From Janthinobacterium sp. 1_2014MBL_MicDiv (GTDB lineage Bacteria; Pseudomonadota; Gammaproteobacteria; Burkholderiales; Burkholderiaceae_D), in NCBI RefSeq assembly GCF_001865675.1, contig NZ_CP011319.1, positions 434,001-498,000 on the forward strand: a stretch of DNA of 64,000 nt. The letters run 5' to 3'. This document shows, piece after piece, positions 1 through 9,131 of the stretch. The position numbers were made by a program, and so were the translations under genes. Below the pieces are notes generated by a model. The model ran no database searches. It worked only from the letters and a program-made list of their open reading frames with translations, and had not been told where the DNA came from. Within the stretch, counting starts at the first letter, position 1. Each line of letters opens with the position of its first letter.

Positions 1-1
1 G

Positions 2-520
2 CTGGTGCTGGCCCTGAAGGCCTTGCCGATGCCCGTGATCTGCGCCGTCAATGGCGTGGCGGCGGGCGCGGGAGCCAACCTGGCCCTGGCCTGCGATATC
101 GTCATCGCCGGCAAGTCGGCCAGCTTCGTCGAGGTGTTCTGCAAGCTGGGCCTGATCCCGGACACGGGCGGCACCTTCTTCCTGCCGCGCCTGATCGGTT
201 CCGCGCGTGCCATGGGCCTGGCCATGCTCGGTGAAAAACTGACGGCGGAAAAAGCGGAAGACTGGGGCCTGATCTGGAAATGCGTGGACGACGCGCAGCT
301 GGCGGAAGAAACGCAGAAATTGGCCGTGCACTTTTCCACGGCGCCGACCAAGGGCCTGGCGTTCACCAAGCAGGCGCTGGCCGCCAGCGGCGCCAACACC
401 CTGCCGCAGCAGCTGGCGCTGGAAGCGCGCATGATGAGCGAACTCGGTAACAGCGACGATTACCGCGAAGGCGTGGCCTCCTTCATGGAAAAGCGCGCAC
501 CGCAATTCAAGGGACACTGA
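2..520 (+). CDS. paaG: PaaG-type enoyl-CoA hydratase/isomerase, 5'-truncated by the window
   Basis: This is the C-terminal two thirds of a crotonase-fold protein; the reading frame is open at the left edge, so the true start lies outside the window. The crotonase oxyanion-hole region AVNGVAAGAGANLALACD and the PDTGGTFFLPRLIG segment are visible. PaaG isomerises ring-1,2-epoxyphenylacetyl-CoA to the oxepin form, and related hydratases (PaaF) act lower in the same pathway. The PaaG assignment rests on the crotonase fold and on the paa genes that follow; PaaF is the alternative. The stop codon lies one base before the paaH start, so the two are translated from one message. Confidence 0.8.
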   Translation: MVLALKALPMPVICAVNGVAAGAGANLALACDIVIAGKSASFVEVFCKLGLIPDTGGTFFLPRLIGSARAMGLAMLGEKLTAEKAEDWGLIWKCVDDAQLAEETQKLAVHFSTAPTKGLAFTKQALAASGANTLPQQLALEARMMSELGNSDDYREGVASFMEKRAPQFKGH

Positions 521-521
521 T

Positions 522-2090
522 ATGACCGCATTGGCACACAACAGCATTGTCGCCGTCATTGGCAGCGGCGCCATGGGCGCCGGCATCGCGCAGGTGGCCG
601 CTGCCGCCGGCTACCGCGTAAAGCTGTACGACACGCGCGCGGAAGCCGTCAGCAAGGCCTTGCTGGATATCGGCAAGATGTATGCGAAGCTGGCCGAGAA
701 GGGCCGCATGACGGCTGACGACGCGGCGGCCGCCACGGCGCGCCTGCAGGCGGCGGGCAGCCTGGCCGACGTGGCTGACGCTTCCCTGGTGGTGGAAGCC
801 ATCGTGGAAAACCTCGACGTCAAGCGCGGCCTGTTCGCCGAGCTCGAAGCGGTGGTCAGCGACGACTGCATCCTGGCGACGAATACCTCGTCGATTTCCG
901 TTACGGCGATTGCCGCCAGGCTGCGCCGCCCGGAACGCCTGGTCGGCATGCATTTCTTTAACCCGGTGCCCTTGATGGCGCTGGTCGAGGTGATCAGTGG
1001 CCTGGCCACCAGCGCGCAAGTCGCCGCCACCGTCCACGATACGTCGATTGCCTGGGGCAAGAACCCCGTGCATGCGAAATCGACGCCGGGCTTCATCGTC
1101 AACCGGGTCGCCCGTCCGTTTTACGCGGAAGGCTGGCGCTTGCTGAACGAGCAGGCGGGCGACGCCGCCACCATCGACGCCGTGCTGCGCGAAGCGGGCG
1201 GCTTCCGCATGGGACCATTCGAATTGATGGACCTGATCGGCCACGACGTGAATTTCTCCGTCACGCAATCCGTGTTCGGCGCCTATTTCAACGATCCGCG
1301 CTTCACGCCGTCCGTGCTGCAGCAGGAAATGGTCAACGCGGGCTTCCTGGGCCGCAAATCTGGCCGCGGCTTCTACCCATATGGCGAAGGCGCGGCCGCT
1401 CCCGTGGCGCAGGCGGAAGGTCCGCAGCCGAAGCCGGAGTTCGTTGCCATCTCGGCGGCCATCGGCAGCGACGGGCGCGGCCACAGCGGCATTGTGCATA
1501 GCCTGGTGCAGCGCCTCGAGCACGCCGGCCTCACTGTCAGCCGCCGCGTCGTGCAGGAAGGCGAAACATGCGATGAAGCGCCCGCCCTGCATTGCAACGG
1601 CGCCGCGATCTACCTTACCGACGGGCGCAGCGCCACCCAGCGCGCGCACGACAACCAGCATCCGGACACGGTGCTGTTCGACCTGGCACTCGATTACGCC
1701 GCTGCCAAGCGAATCGCCGTGGCGCGCGCCGACCAGTGCAGCGACGCGGCCTATGCGGCTGCCGTGGGCCTGTTCCAGGCCGCCGGTTTCATCGTGACCC
1801 GCCTGGACGACGTGCCTGGCCTGGCTGTCATGCGCACCGTGGCCATGCTGGCCAACGAGGCGGCAGACGCCGTCAACCAGGGCGTGTGCACCGTGGCCGC
1901 CGTCGATATCGCCATGCAGAAGGGCGTCAATTACCCGCGCGGACCGCTGGCCTGGGCCGACCAGGTGGGCGTTGCCCACATCGTGACCGTGCTGCACAAC
2001 CTGGCGCAGGGCTATGGCGAGGACCGTTACCGCGTCTCGCCGCTGCTGCGCCGCAAACTCGCCAATGGAGCACCGTTTCATGCCGAATGA
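522..2090 (+). CDS. paaH: 3-hydroxyadipyl-CoA dehydrogenase PaaH (PaaC in some nomenclatures)
   Basis: 522 aa. This cytoplasmic NAD-dependent enzyme oxidises 3-hydroxyadipyl-CoA to 3-oxoadipyl-CoA in the lower phenylacetate pathway. The N-terminal Rossmann motif GSGAMGAGIAQ is at residues 14-24, followed by the 3-hydroxyacyl-CoA dehydrogenase signature around MHFFNPVPLMALVEVISG. The C-terminal half holds two copies of the helical dimerisation domain; the second (about residues 400-510) contains NYPRGPLAWAD. The length matches the two-C-domain PaaH type rather than the short 280-aa enzymes. It starts one base after the paaG stop and its last codons overlap paaI. The long antisense frames over it are codon-bias shadows. 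Confidence 0.93.
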   Translation: MTALAHNSIVAVIGSGAMGAGIAQVAAAAGYRVKLYDTRAEAVSKALLDIGKMYAKLAEKGRMTADDAAAATARLQAAGSLADVADASLVVEAIVENLDVKRGLFAELEAVVSDDCILATNTSSISVTAIAARLRRPERLVGMHFFNPVPLMALVEVISGLATSAQVAATVHDTSIAWGKNPVHAKSTPGFIVNRVARPFYAEGWRLLNEQAGDAATIDAVLREAGGFRMGPFELMDLIGHDVNFSVTQSVFGAYFNDPRFTPSVLQQEMVNAGFLGRKSGRGFYPYGEGAAAPVAQAEGPQPKPEFVAISAAIGSDGRGHSGIVHSLVQRLEHAGLTVSRRVVQEGETCDEAPALHCNGAAIYLTDGRSATQRAHDNQHPDTVLFDLALDYAAAKRIAVARADQCSDAAYAAAVGLFQAAGFIVTRLDDVPGLAVMRTVAMLANEAADAVNQGVCTVAAVDIAMQKGVNYPRGPLAWADQVGVAHIVTVLHNLAQGYGEDRYRVSPLLRRKLANGAPFHAE

Positions 2091-2538
2091 TATGTCGAAT
2101 GAAGATCGCAACCTGACCGCCCAGGCCCTGGCCGAAGCTTCCGCCGCGTCCATGCTGTCGCGCGATAACGCCACCGCCGCCATGGGCATCGCCCTGGCCG
2201 AAGTACGCCCGGGCTATGCGCGCATGACGATGACGGTGCGCGCCGACATGCTCAACGGCCACCAGACCTGCCATGGTGGCTTTATCTTTGCCCTGGCAGA
2301 CAGCGCCTTTGCCTTCGCCTGCAACAGCTACAACATGAACACCGTGGGCGCCGGCTGCACCATCGACTACCTGGCGCCGGGCCGCGAAGGCGATGTGCTG
2401 ACGGCCGATGCCGTCGAGCAGGCGCTGGCGGGCAAGAGCGGCGTCTATGACGTCAAGGTCAGCAACCAGGAAGGGCGCGCGATCGCGCTATTTCGCGGCA
2501 AGTCGATCCGCGTGGCCGGCGAAGTCATTAGCGCTTGA
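2080..2538 (+). CDS. paaI: Hydroxyphenylacetyl-CoA thioesterase PaaI
   Basis: 152 aa hotdog-fold thioesterase. In the phenylacetate pathway PaaI hydrolyses dead-end or hydroxylated phenylacetyl-CoA esters and so frees trapped CoA. The sequence shows the PaaI-family core HGGFIFALADSAFAFACN, with the catalytic Asp inside it, and a C-terminal YDVKVSNQEGRAIALFRG strand. I place the start at 2080: GGAG at 2067-2070 is nine bases upstream, and this gives the usual length of about 140-150 aa with an 11-base overlap of the paaH 3' end. ATG 2092 is a possible alternative; the longer open frame from 2014 is just paaH sequence read in another frame. Confidence 0.92.
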   Translation: MPNDMSNEDRNLTAQALAEASAASMLSRDNATAAMGIALAEVRPGYARMTMTVRADMLNGHQTCHGGFIFALADSAFAFACNSYNMNTVGAGCTIDYLAPGREGDVLTADAVEQALAGKSGVYDVKVSNQEGRAIALFRGKSIRVAGEVISA

Positions 2539-2608
2539 AGTAGCACAAGAGCAGGTTTGAACTGCCGCAGCTGATTTGAAAAATTGAAGAACCGATTAGG
2601 AGACAATG

Positions 2609-3937
2609 ATGGTCCAACGCTATCCCGCCCCGAATGACCTGGAAGCGATCGAGCGCGCCAGCAAGGATGAACTGCAGGCGCTGCAGCTCGAACGCATGCA
2701 ATGGTCGCTCAGGCACGCCTATGACAACGTGCCCCATTACCGCGCCGCCTTCGATGCGGCGGGCGTGCATCCGGATGACCTGAAGTCCTTGGCGGACCTG
2801 GCCAGGTTTCCGTTCACGGACAAGAAGGTCTTGCGCGACAATTATCCATTCGGCCTGTTCGCCGTGCCGCGCGAGCAGGTGGTGCGCATCCACGCCTCGA
2901 GCGGCACCACGGGCAAGGCCACGGTGGTCGGCTATACGCAGAACGACATCGACACCTGGGCCAATGTGGTGGCGCGCTCGATCCGCGCCGGCGGCGGCCG
3001 CGCCGGCGACATGGTGCATATCTCCTACGGCTATGGCCTGTTCACGGGCGGCCTGGGCGCGCACTACGGCGCCGAGCGCCTCGGTTGCACGGTCATCCCG
3101 ATGTCCGGCGGGCAGACGGAAAAACAGGTACAGCTGATCCAGGACTTCAAGCCATCGATCATCATGGTCACGCCATCGTACATGCTCAACATCATCGAGG
3201 AATTCACGCGCCAGGGCCTCGACCCTGCCGAATCGTCGCTGAAGGTGGGTATTTTCGGCGCCGAGCCGTGGACGGACGCCATGCGTTCGGAAATCGAGGC
3301 GCGCGCCGGCATCGACGCCGTCGACATCTACGGCCTGTCCGAAGTGATGGGGCCTGGCGTGGCATCCGAATGCATCGAAAGCAAGGACGGCCCCGTCATC
3401 TGGGAAGACCACTTTTATCCGGAGATCATCGATCCGGAAACGGGCGAAGTGCTGCCGGACGGCGAAGAGGGCGAGCTGGTATTTACGTCGCTGTCGAAAG
3501 AGGCGCTGCCCATCATCCGCTACCGCACGCGCGACCTGACCCGCCTGCTGCCGCCGACGTCGCGTTCGATGCGCCGCATCGGCAAGATCACGGGCCGTTC
3601 GGACGACATGCTGATCATCCGCGGCGTCAACGTCTTCCCCACGCAGATCGAGGAACTGATCCTCAAGATGCCGCGCCTGGCGCCGCAATACCAGCTGGTG
3701 GTCACGCGCGACGGCCATCTCGACAAGCTCGAAGTCATCGCCGAGCTGCGCATCGACCTGACGTCCACCATCTCGGCCAGCGAGACGGACGCCCTGGCGC
3801 GCGAGCTGGAGCACCGCATCAAGACGCACGTGGGCGTGAGCACGCGCGTGCGCCTGGTGGCCGCTTCCGGTATCGAACGCACGCTGACGGGCAAGGCCCG
3901 GCGCGTGATCGACCAGCGCCCGAAGATTTTCTCCTGA
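2609..3937 (+). CDS. paaK: Phenylacetate-CoA ligase PaaK
   Basis: About 442 aa, AMP-forming acyl-CoA synthetase. It activates phenylacetate to phenylacetyl-CoA, the first committed step. The adenylation P-loop SSGTTGK is near residue 98, the YGLSEVMGPGV segment near residue 240, and the C-terminal domain with RGVNVFPTQIEE near residue 345. The full PaaK length is present. There are two adjacent ATGs at 2606 and 2609; TAGGAG at 2597-2602 is better spaced for 2609. The 67-base gap after paaI carries no visible terminator, and paaJ follows 30 bases downstream. Confidence 0.95.
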   Translation: MVQRYPAPNDLEAIERASKDELQALQLERMQWSLRHAYDNVPHYRAAFDAAGVHPDDLKSLADLARFPFTDKKVLRDNYPFGLFAVPREQVVRIHASSGTTGKATVVGYTQNDIDTWANVVARSIRAGGGRAGDMVHISYGYGLFTGGLGAHYGAERLGCTVIPMSGGQTEKQVQLIQDFKPSIIMVTPSYMLNIIEEFTRQGLDPAESSLKVGIFGAEPWTDAMRSEIEARAGIDAVDIYGLSEVMGPGVASECIESKDGPVIWEDHFYPEIIDPETGEVLPDGEEGELVFTSLSKEALPIIRYRTRDLTRLLPPTSRSMRRIGKITGRSDDMLIIRGVNVFPTQIEELILKMPRLAPQYQLVVTRDGHLDKLEVIAELRIDLTSTISASETDALARELEHRIKTHVGVSTRVRLVAASGIERTLTGKARRVIDQRPKIFS

Positions 3938-3967
3938 TCAGACAGAATAGACAGAACAAGGACAAAC

Positions 3968-5173
3968 ATGAACGACGCTTTTATCTGTGACGCCGTGCGC
4001 ACGCCCTTCGGCCGCTATGGCGGTGCGCTCTCCGGCGTGCGCGCCGACGACCTGGGCGCGCTGCCGATCGCCGCGCTGATCGCGCGCAACCCGTCCGTCG
4101 ACTGGTCCGCCATCGACGACGTATTTTACGGCTGCGCCAACCAGGCGGGCGAAGACAACCGCAACGTGGGCCGCATGGCCGCGCTGCTGGCCGGCTTGCC
4201 GGATGTGGTGCCCGCCAATACCATCAACCGCCTGTGCGGCTCCAGCCTGGATGCCGTCGGCATGGCTGCCCGCTCCATCAAGGCGGGCGAGGCGGAACTG
4301 ATCATCGCCGGCGGCGTGGAAAGCATGACGCGCGCGCCTTTCGTCATGGGCAAGGCCGACAGCGCGTTCTCGCGCGCGGCGAAAATCGAAGACACCACCC
4401 TGGGCTGGCGTTTCGTGAACGGCAAGATGAAGGCGCAGTACGGCATCGACACCATGCCGGAAACGGCGGAAAACGTGGCCGTGGAATTTGGCATCAGCCG
4501 CGCCGACCAGGATGCTCTGGCCTTGCGCAGCCAGCAGCGCTGGGCAGCCGCCCACGCGGCTGGCGTGTTCGAGCGCGAAATCGTGCCCGTCGCCGTGCCG
4601 CAAAAAAAGGGCGATCCTAAAATGGTCACCAGCGACGAACATCCGCGCCCGGACACCTCGCCGGAGATGCTGGCAAAGCTCAAGGGCGTGGTCAAGGCGG
4701 ACGGCACCGTCACGGCCGGCAATGCCTCGGGCTTGAACGACGGCGCCTGCGCGATCCTGCTGGCGTCCGCCGCCGCCGTCGACAAATACAAGCTGACGCC
4801 GCGCGCGAAGGTGCTGGGCATGGCCACGGCCGGCCTGGCGCCGCGCATCATGGGCTTCGGTCCATCGCCGGCCTCGCGCAAGGTGCTGGCGCAGACGGGC
4901 CTGAGCATCGAACAGATGGACGTGATCGAACTCAATGAGGCGTTTGCCGCGCAGGCGCTGGCCGTCACGCGCGACCTGGGCCTGGCCGACGATGCCGCGC
5001 ACGTCAATCCGAATGGCGGCGCCATCGCCATCGGCCATCCGCTGGGCGCCTCGGGCGCGCGCCTCGTGATGGCCGCGCTGAACCAGCTCGAGCGCACGGG
5101 CGGGCGCTATGCGCTGTGCACCATGTGCATCGGCGTGGGGCAGGGTATCGCCGTCGTGATCGAACGCGTATAA
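3968..5173 (+). CDS. paaJ: 3-oxoadipyl-CoA / 3-oxo-5,6-dehydrosuberyl-CoA thiolase PaaJ (PcaF-like)
   Basis: 401 aa thiolase. It performs the two CoA-dependent cleavages that release acetyl-CoA and succinyl-CoA at the end of phenylacetate degradation. The nucleophilic Cys sits in NTINRLCGSSLDAVG (about residue 91). The catalytic His is in GGAIAIGHPLGASGAR and the acid/base Cys in CTMCIGVGQG near the C-terminus. The family length is typical. PcaF of the beta-ketoadipate pathway is nearly identical in sequence, so the PaaJ name comes from position inside the paa operon. An A-rich stretch with a weak GGCGC/GCGCC hairpin (5193-5216) follows before the transporter genes. Confidence 0.92.
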   Translation: MNDAFICDAVRTPFGRYGGALSGVRADDLGALPIAALIARNPSVDWSAIDDVFYGCANQAGEDNRNVGRMAALLAGLPDVVPANTINRLCGSSLDAVGMAARSIKAGEAELIIAGGVESMTRAPFVMGKADSAFSRAAKIEDTTLGWRFVNGKMKAQYGIDTMPETAENVAVEFGISRADQDALALRSQQRWAAAHAAGVFEREIVPVAVPQKKGDPKMVTSDEHPRPDTSPEMLAKLKGVVKADGTVTAGNASGLNDGACAILLASAAAVDKYKLTPRAKVLGMATAGLAPRIMGFGPSPASRKVLAQTGLSIEQMDVIELNEAFAAQALAVTRDLGLADDAAHVNPNGGAIAIGHPLGASGARLVMAALNQLERTGGRYALCTMCIGVGQGIAVVIERV

Positions 5174-5257
5174 CAAAGTAAAAACAAAAAAAGGCGCAGG
5201 CTTGTAAAAAAGCGCCGACCATACATTGACCGCAGTGCCAACCTGGTGGAGACCACA

Positions 5258-6409
5258 ATGATTGCCAATATCTTCAAGAAAACCCTGATCGCCGGCGTGC
5301 TGGCCATGTCTGCCGCGGGCGCGTACGCGGCCGAGAATATCAAGATCGGTGCCGTGCTGTCCGTCACGGGGCCGGCCGCCTTCCTGGGCGACCCTGAACT
5401 GAAAACCCTGCAGCTGTACATCGAGAAGATCAACGCGGCCGGCGGCGTCCTGGGACGCAAGCTGGAACTCGTGCACTACGACGATGGCAGCGATGCGGCC
5501 AAGGCCAACGGCTTTACCAAGCGCCTGATCGAGTCGGACAAGGTCGATGTGCTGATCGGCGGTACCACCACGGGCGCGACGATGGCGATGGCGCCGCTGG
5601 TGGACCGCGCCAGCATGCCGTTCATCTCGCTGGCGGGCGCCGTGGTCATCATCGATCCGGTGAAGAAATGGGTCTTCAAGACGCCGCACACGGACCGCAT
5701 GGCGGCCGAAAAGGTGTTCGAGGACATGAAGAAGCGCGGCATCAGCAAGGTGGGCCTGCTGTCGGAAACGAGCGGCTTCGGCGCCTCGGGCCGCAAGGAA
5801 TCGCAGATCGTCGCCTCCAAGTATGGCATCACCCTGGTGGCCGATGAAACCTACGGTCCGAAGGACACGGACATCACGGCACAGCTGACGCGCATCAAGA
5901 ATACCAAGGGCGTGCAAGCCGTATTCGTCTTCGGCCTGGGCCAGGGCCCTGCCGTGGTCACCAAGAACTACGGCCAGCTGGGCATGGCCGCGCTGCCGCT
6001 GTACCAGTCGCACGGCGTGGCCTCCGACGAGTACCTGAAATTGTCGGGCAAGTCCGCCGAGGGCGTGCGCCTGCCGACGCCGGCCCTGCTGATCGGCGCC
6101 ATGCTGCCCGACAGCGATGCGCAGAAAGCCGTCGTCGTCGGCTACGACAAGACCTACAAGGAGCGCTACAAGATCGAACCATCGACGTTCGGCGGTTATG
6201 CGCTCGACGCCCTGAACCTGTCGGTGGACGCCATCAAGCGCGCCGGCGGCACGGACCGCGAAAAAGTGCGCGCGGCGCTGGAGCAGACCAAGGGCTTTGT
6301 CGGCACCACGGGCGTGTTCAACATGTCGGCCAAAGACCATATGGGCCTGGACCTGTCGGCGTTCCGCATGGTCGAAGTGAAGAACGGCGAATGGCAACTG
6401 TCGAAATAA
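5258..6409 (+). CDS. Periplasmic substrate-binding protein of a branched-chain amino-acid-type ABC importer
   Basis: 383 aa, Leu/Ile/Val-binding-protein family (type I periplasmic binding fold). A clear Sec signal peptide ends after AGAYA (about residue 27), followed by AENIKIGAVLSVTGPAAFLG. I chose ATG 5258 because GGTGGAGA at 5245-5251 is well placed; the open frame also extends to a GTG at 5246. It is the first gene of a five-gene importer embedded between paaJ and paaY. Position suggests phenylacetate or a related aromatic acid rather than an amino acid as ligand; that is inference. A strong hairpin follows the gene, as is usual where the binding protein is made in excess over the membrane subunits. 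Confidence 0.88.
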   Translation: MIANIFKKTLIAGVLAMSAAGAYAAENIKIGAVLSVTGPAAFLGDPELKTLQLYIEKINAAGGVLGRKLELVHYDDGSDAAKANGFTKRLIESDKVDVLIGGTTTGATMAMAPLVDRASMPFISLAGAVVIIDPVKKWVFKTPHTDRMAAEKVFEDMKKRGISKVGLLSETSGFGASGRKESQIVASKYGITLVADETYGPKDTDITAQLTRIKNTKGVQAVFVFGLGQGPAVVTKNYGQLGMAALPLYQSHGVASDEYLKLSGKSAEGVRLPTPALLIGAMLPDSDAQKAVVVGYDKTYKERYKIEPSTFGGYALDALNLSVDAIKRAGGTDREKVRAALEQTKGFVGTTGVFNMSAKDHMGLDLSAFRMVEVKNGEWQLSK

Positions 6410-6427
6410 TGTAAGCCGGAAGTACCT

Positions 6428-6458
6428 GCGCGAGGCCGCCCTCGAAGGCGGCCCGCGC
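6428..6458 (+). promoter_or_regulatory. Intercistronic hairpin between binding protein and permease genes
   Basis: GCGCG (6428-6432) plus GGCCGCC (6434-6440) pair with GGCGGCC (6447-6453) plus CGCGC (6454-6458), leaving a six-base loop and one bulged A. No U-tract follows, so it is not a terminator. Such stem-loops commonly protect the upstream binding-protein mRNA from 3' exonucleases and set a high binding-protein to permease ratio; that role is inferred. Confidence 0.65.
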
Positions 6459-6482
6459 GTAGCCGAACATAATGGAGACACC

Positions 6483-7361
6483 ATGGAAGTCGCTCAATTT
6501 CTACAATTTCTGTATTCCGGGATGACGGTCGGTTCCGCCTACGCGCTGGCGGCGCTGGGCTTCACCATCATCTACAACACCAGTGGCGTGATCAACTTCG
6601 CCCAGGGCGAATTCATCATGTTGGGCGGAATGCTGGCCGCCGTGATGTCGGCCGCCGGCGTGCCGCTGCCGCTGGCCATCATCCTGGCCGTCATCGCCAC
6701 GGGCCTGGTCGGCCTCCTGATGGAAAAAACCGTGATCGAGCCGGCGCAGAACGCGCAGGTCATCACGCTGCTGATCATTACCATCGGCGCCTCGCTGGTG
6801 CTGCGCGGCCTCGTGCAAATCTGGCTGGGCAAGGATACGCATTCGCTGCCGGCCTTTTCCGGCGATGCGCCGATCGAATTCCTGGGCGCCAGCCTGCTGC
6901 CGCAAAGCCTGTGGGTGCTGGGCGTGACCGTCGTCATCGTGCTGGTGCTGGGCTGGTTCTTCGGCCGCACCCTGATGGGCAAGGCCATGCTGGCCACCTC
7001 GCACAACAAGCTGGCCGCGCAACTGGTGGGCATCAACACGCGCAAAGTGCTGCTGTTTTCGTTCGGCCTGTCGGCCCTGCTGGGCGCCGCGGGCGGCATC
7101 CTCGTCGCGCCGATCACCTACACCTCGTACGACGCGGGCATCATGCTGGGCCTGAAAGGCTTTGTCGCCGCCGTATTGGGTGGCCTGGGCGGCGGCGCGG
7201 GTGCGATTGCCGGCGGCCTGATCCTCGGCATTGCCGAAGCCATGACGGCCGGCTATATCTCGTCGGCGTACAAGGACGCCGTGCCCTTCGTGCTGATTCT
7301 ATTGATCCTGTTCTTCCTGCCGCAAGGCTTGTTTGGCGCCAAAAATTCGGAGCGTGTATGA
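6483..7361 (+). CDS. Inner-membrane permease, LivH family
   Basis: 292 aa, very hydrophobic, about eight membrane segments, with the LivH signature YNTSGVINFAQGEFIMLGG near residues 30-50. It forms half of the translocation channel of the importer. The stop overlaps the LivM-type start (ATGA at 7358-7361), so the two permeases are translationally coupled. Subfamily membership does not give substrate; the paa context suggests an aromatic acid. Confidence 0.9.
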   Translation: MEVAQFLQFLYSGMTVGSAYALAALGFTIIYNTSGVINFAQGEFIMLGGMLAAVMSAAGVPLPLAIILAVIATGLVGLLMEKTVIEPAQNAQVITLLIITIGASLVLRGLVQIWLGKDTHSLPAFSGDAPIEFLGASLLPQSLWVLGVTVVIVLVLGWFFGRTLMGKAMLATSHNKLAAQLVGINTRKVLLFSFGLSALLGAAGGILVAPITYTSYDAGIMLGLKGFVAAVLGGLGGGAGAIAGGLILGIAEAMTAGYISSAYKDAVPFVLILLILFFLPQGLFGAKNSERV

Positions 7362-8374
7362 AGACGCAGTTGCCAACCTTCTTTAGCCGTTCGCGCCATG
7401 GCGGGCTGCTGGTACTGGCACTCGTGCTGGCCATCCTGCCGCTTTTCCTCAGCAATGCGTTCTACTATGACGTGACGATCCGCATCGCCCTGAACGCCAT
7501 CGTCGTCATCGGCCTGAACCTGCTGATGGGCTACACGGGCCAGATCAGCCTGGGCCACGCCGGTTTCTATGGCCTGGGCGCGTATGCGTCTGCCGTGCTG
7601 ACCACGCACTATGGCTGGCCGCCGCTGGCGGCGCTGGCCGCCGGAGCGGTCGCCACGGGCTTGCTGGCCCTGCTGCTGGCCCGTCCCGTGCTGAAACTCA
7701 AGGGGCATACCCTGGCCATGGCGACCCTGGGCCTGGGCATCATCATTTCCATCGTCATCAACAACGAGACGCAATGGACGGGTGGGCCGGACGGCATCGG
7801 CGTGTCCGCCTTCACGGTGGCCGGCCTGGAAATCGCCGGCGAAAAATCGTGGTACATCGTGTGCGCCGTGCTGCTGTTGCTGGTCACGTGGCTGGCCCTG
7901 AACCTGATCGATTCGCCGGTCGGCCGCGCGCTGCAGGCCATCCACGGTTCGGAAGTGGCAGCCCGCGTGGTGGGCGTCGACACGACGCGCTTCAAGGTGC
8001 GCGTGTTCGTGCTGTCGGCGGTGATCGCCAGCATCGCGGGCAGCATCAGCGCCCACTACATCGGTTTTATTACCCCCAACCTGGCCGGCTTCTTCCACTC
8101 GATCGAGCTGGTGACGATGGTGGTGGTGGGCGGCATGGCGTCGATCTTCGGCTCCATCATCGGCGCGGCCCTGCTGACGGTCCTGCCGCAGCTGCTGTCC
8201 AGCTTTGAGGGCTGGGAAACGGTGGTGTTTGGCGTGATCCTGATGGCCACCATGATCTTCAGGCCGAAAGGCCTCGTGCCCAGCCTGGCCAGCCGTTCGC
8301 GCAAGCGGGCAGCGGTGCCGCAGGCACCCAAAGCCCCCGAAGGCGCGGCAAAACCACCGGCGCAGGAGGTATGA
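7358..8374 (+). CDS. Inner-membrane permease, LivM family
   Basis: 338 aa, second permease of the importer. The LivM signature MGYTGQISLGHAGFYGLGAY lies near residues 55-75, with about nine or ten membrane segments and a charged, Ala/Pro-rich cytoplasmic C-terminal tail. The start is ATG 7358 (MKTQLPTFFSR), which overlaps the LivH stop; the longer open frame beginning at 6911 is LivH sequence in another frame. The AGGAGGT ribosome site of the next gene lies in its last codons. Confidence 0.9.
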   Translation: MKTQLPTFFSRSRHGGLLVLALVLAILPLFLSNAFYYDVTIRIALNAIVVIGLNLLMGYTGQISLGHAGFYGLGAYASAVLTTHYGWPPLAALAAGAVATGLLALLLARPVLKLKGHTLAMATLGLGIIISIVINNETQWTGGPDGIGVSAFTVAGLEIAGEKSWYIVCAVLLLLVTWLALNLIDSPVGRALQAIHGSEVAARVVGVDTTRFKVRVFVLSAVIASIAGSISAHYIGFITPNLAGFFHSIELVTMVVVGGMASIFGSIIGAALLTVLPQLLSSFEGWETVVFGVILMATMIFRPKGLVPSLASRSRKRAAVPQAPKAPEGAAKPPAQEV

Positions 8375-8375
8375 A

Positions 8376-9131
8376 ATGCTGACGATTAAGAACCTGAGCA
8401 AGAGCTTTGGCGGCGTGCACGCGGTGCAGGACGTGAGCTTCACGGTCAAGGAGGGCAATATCCACTCCGTGATCGGGCCGAACGGCGCCGGCAAGACGAC
8501 CCTGTTCAACCTGATCACCGGTGTCTACACGCCGACCAGGGGAGAAATCCTGCTCAATGGCGAGAACGTGGCCGCCATGCCGCCCGACGCGCTGGCGCGG
8601 CGCGGCATGAGCCGCACCTTCCAGAACCTGCAGGTGTGCATGAACATGACGGCCATCGACAACGTGATGGTGGGCGCGCATTTGCGCCTGAACCAGAACC
8701 TGTTCGCCTCCATGCTGCGCCTGCCTTCCGTGCGGCGTGCCGATGCGGCGTGCCGCGACGAGGCGGCGGGCCTGATGGAGTTTGTCGGCGTGGGGCGGCA
8801 TATCGACGACGAGGCGGGGCAGATGTCGTACGGCGCGTTAAAACGCCTGGAGATCGCCCGCGCGCTGGCGGCCAAGCCGCAGGTGCTGCTGCTCGATGAG
8901 CCGGCGGCCGGCTTGAACCACACGGAAACGGGCGAGATCGAGGCGCTGATCCGCAAGGTGGCGCAGTCGGGCGTGACGGTGGTGCTGGTCGAGCATGACA
9001 TGAAGCTGGTGATGAATCTGTCGGACCATATCCTGGTGCTCGACTATGGCAAGAAGCTGGCCGAGGGAACCGCCGCCGAAGTGCGCGCGAATCCCGACGT
9101 GGTGGCGGCGTATCTGGGAGTGGCGGCATGA
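8376..9131 (+). CDS. ABC ATP-binding protein, LivG family
   Basis: 251 aa cytoplasmic ATPase. The Walker A motif GPNGAGKTT is at about residues 32-40, and the Walker B is LLLDEPAAGLNHTE near residue 170. The signature loop is degenerate: MSYGALKRLEIARAL in place of LSGGQ, as in many LivG proteins. The family hallmark of a long insertion before the signature loop is present. A strong AGGAGGT precedes the start, and the stop overlaps the LivF-type start. Confidence 0.9.
   Translation: MLTIKNLSKSFGGVHAVQDVSFTVKEGNIHSVIGPNGAGKTTLFNLITGVYTPTRGEILLNGENVAAMPPDALARRGMSRTFQNLQVCMNMTAIDNVMVGAHLRLNQNLFASMLRLPSVRRADAACRDEAAGLMEFVGVGRHIDDEAGQMSYGALKRLEIARALAAKPQVLLLDEPAAGLNHTETGEIEALIRKVAQSGVTVVLVEHDMKLVMNLSDHILVLDYGKKLAEGTAAEVRANPDVVAAYLGVAA

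Noticed and set aside
5193..5216. GGCGC/GCGCC hairpin near A-runs after paaJ
   Set aside because: Only five pairs with a 14-base loop; T-tract would fit the minus strand only, where no gene ends. Not called a terminator.
3938..6484. Minus-strand open frame of 848 codons over paaJ and the binding-protein gene
   Set aside because: Same antisense artefact, no domains and no ribosome site; both genes under it are certain.
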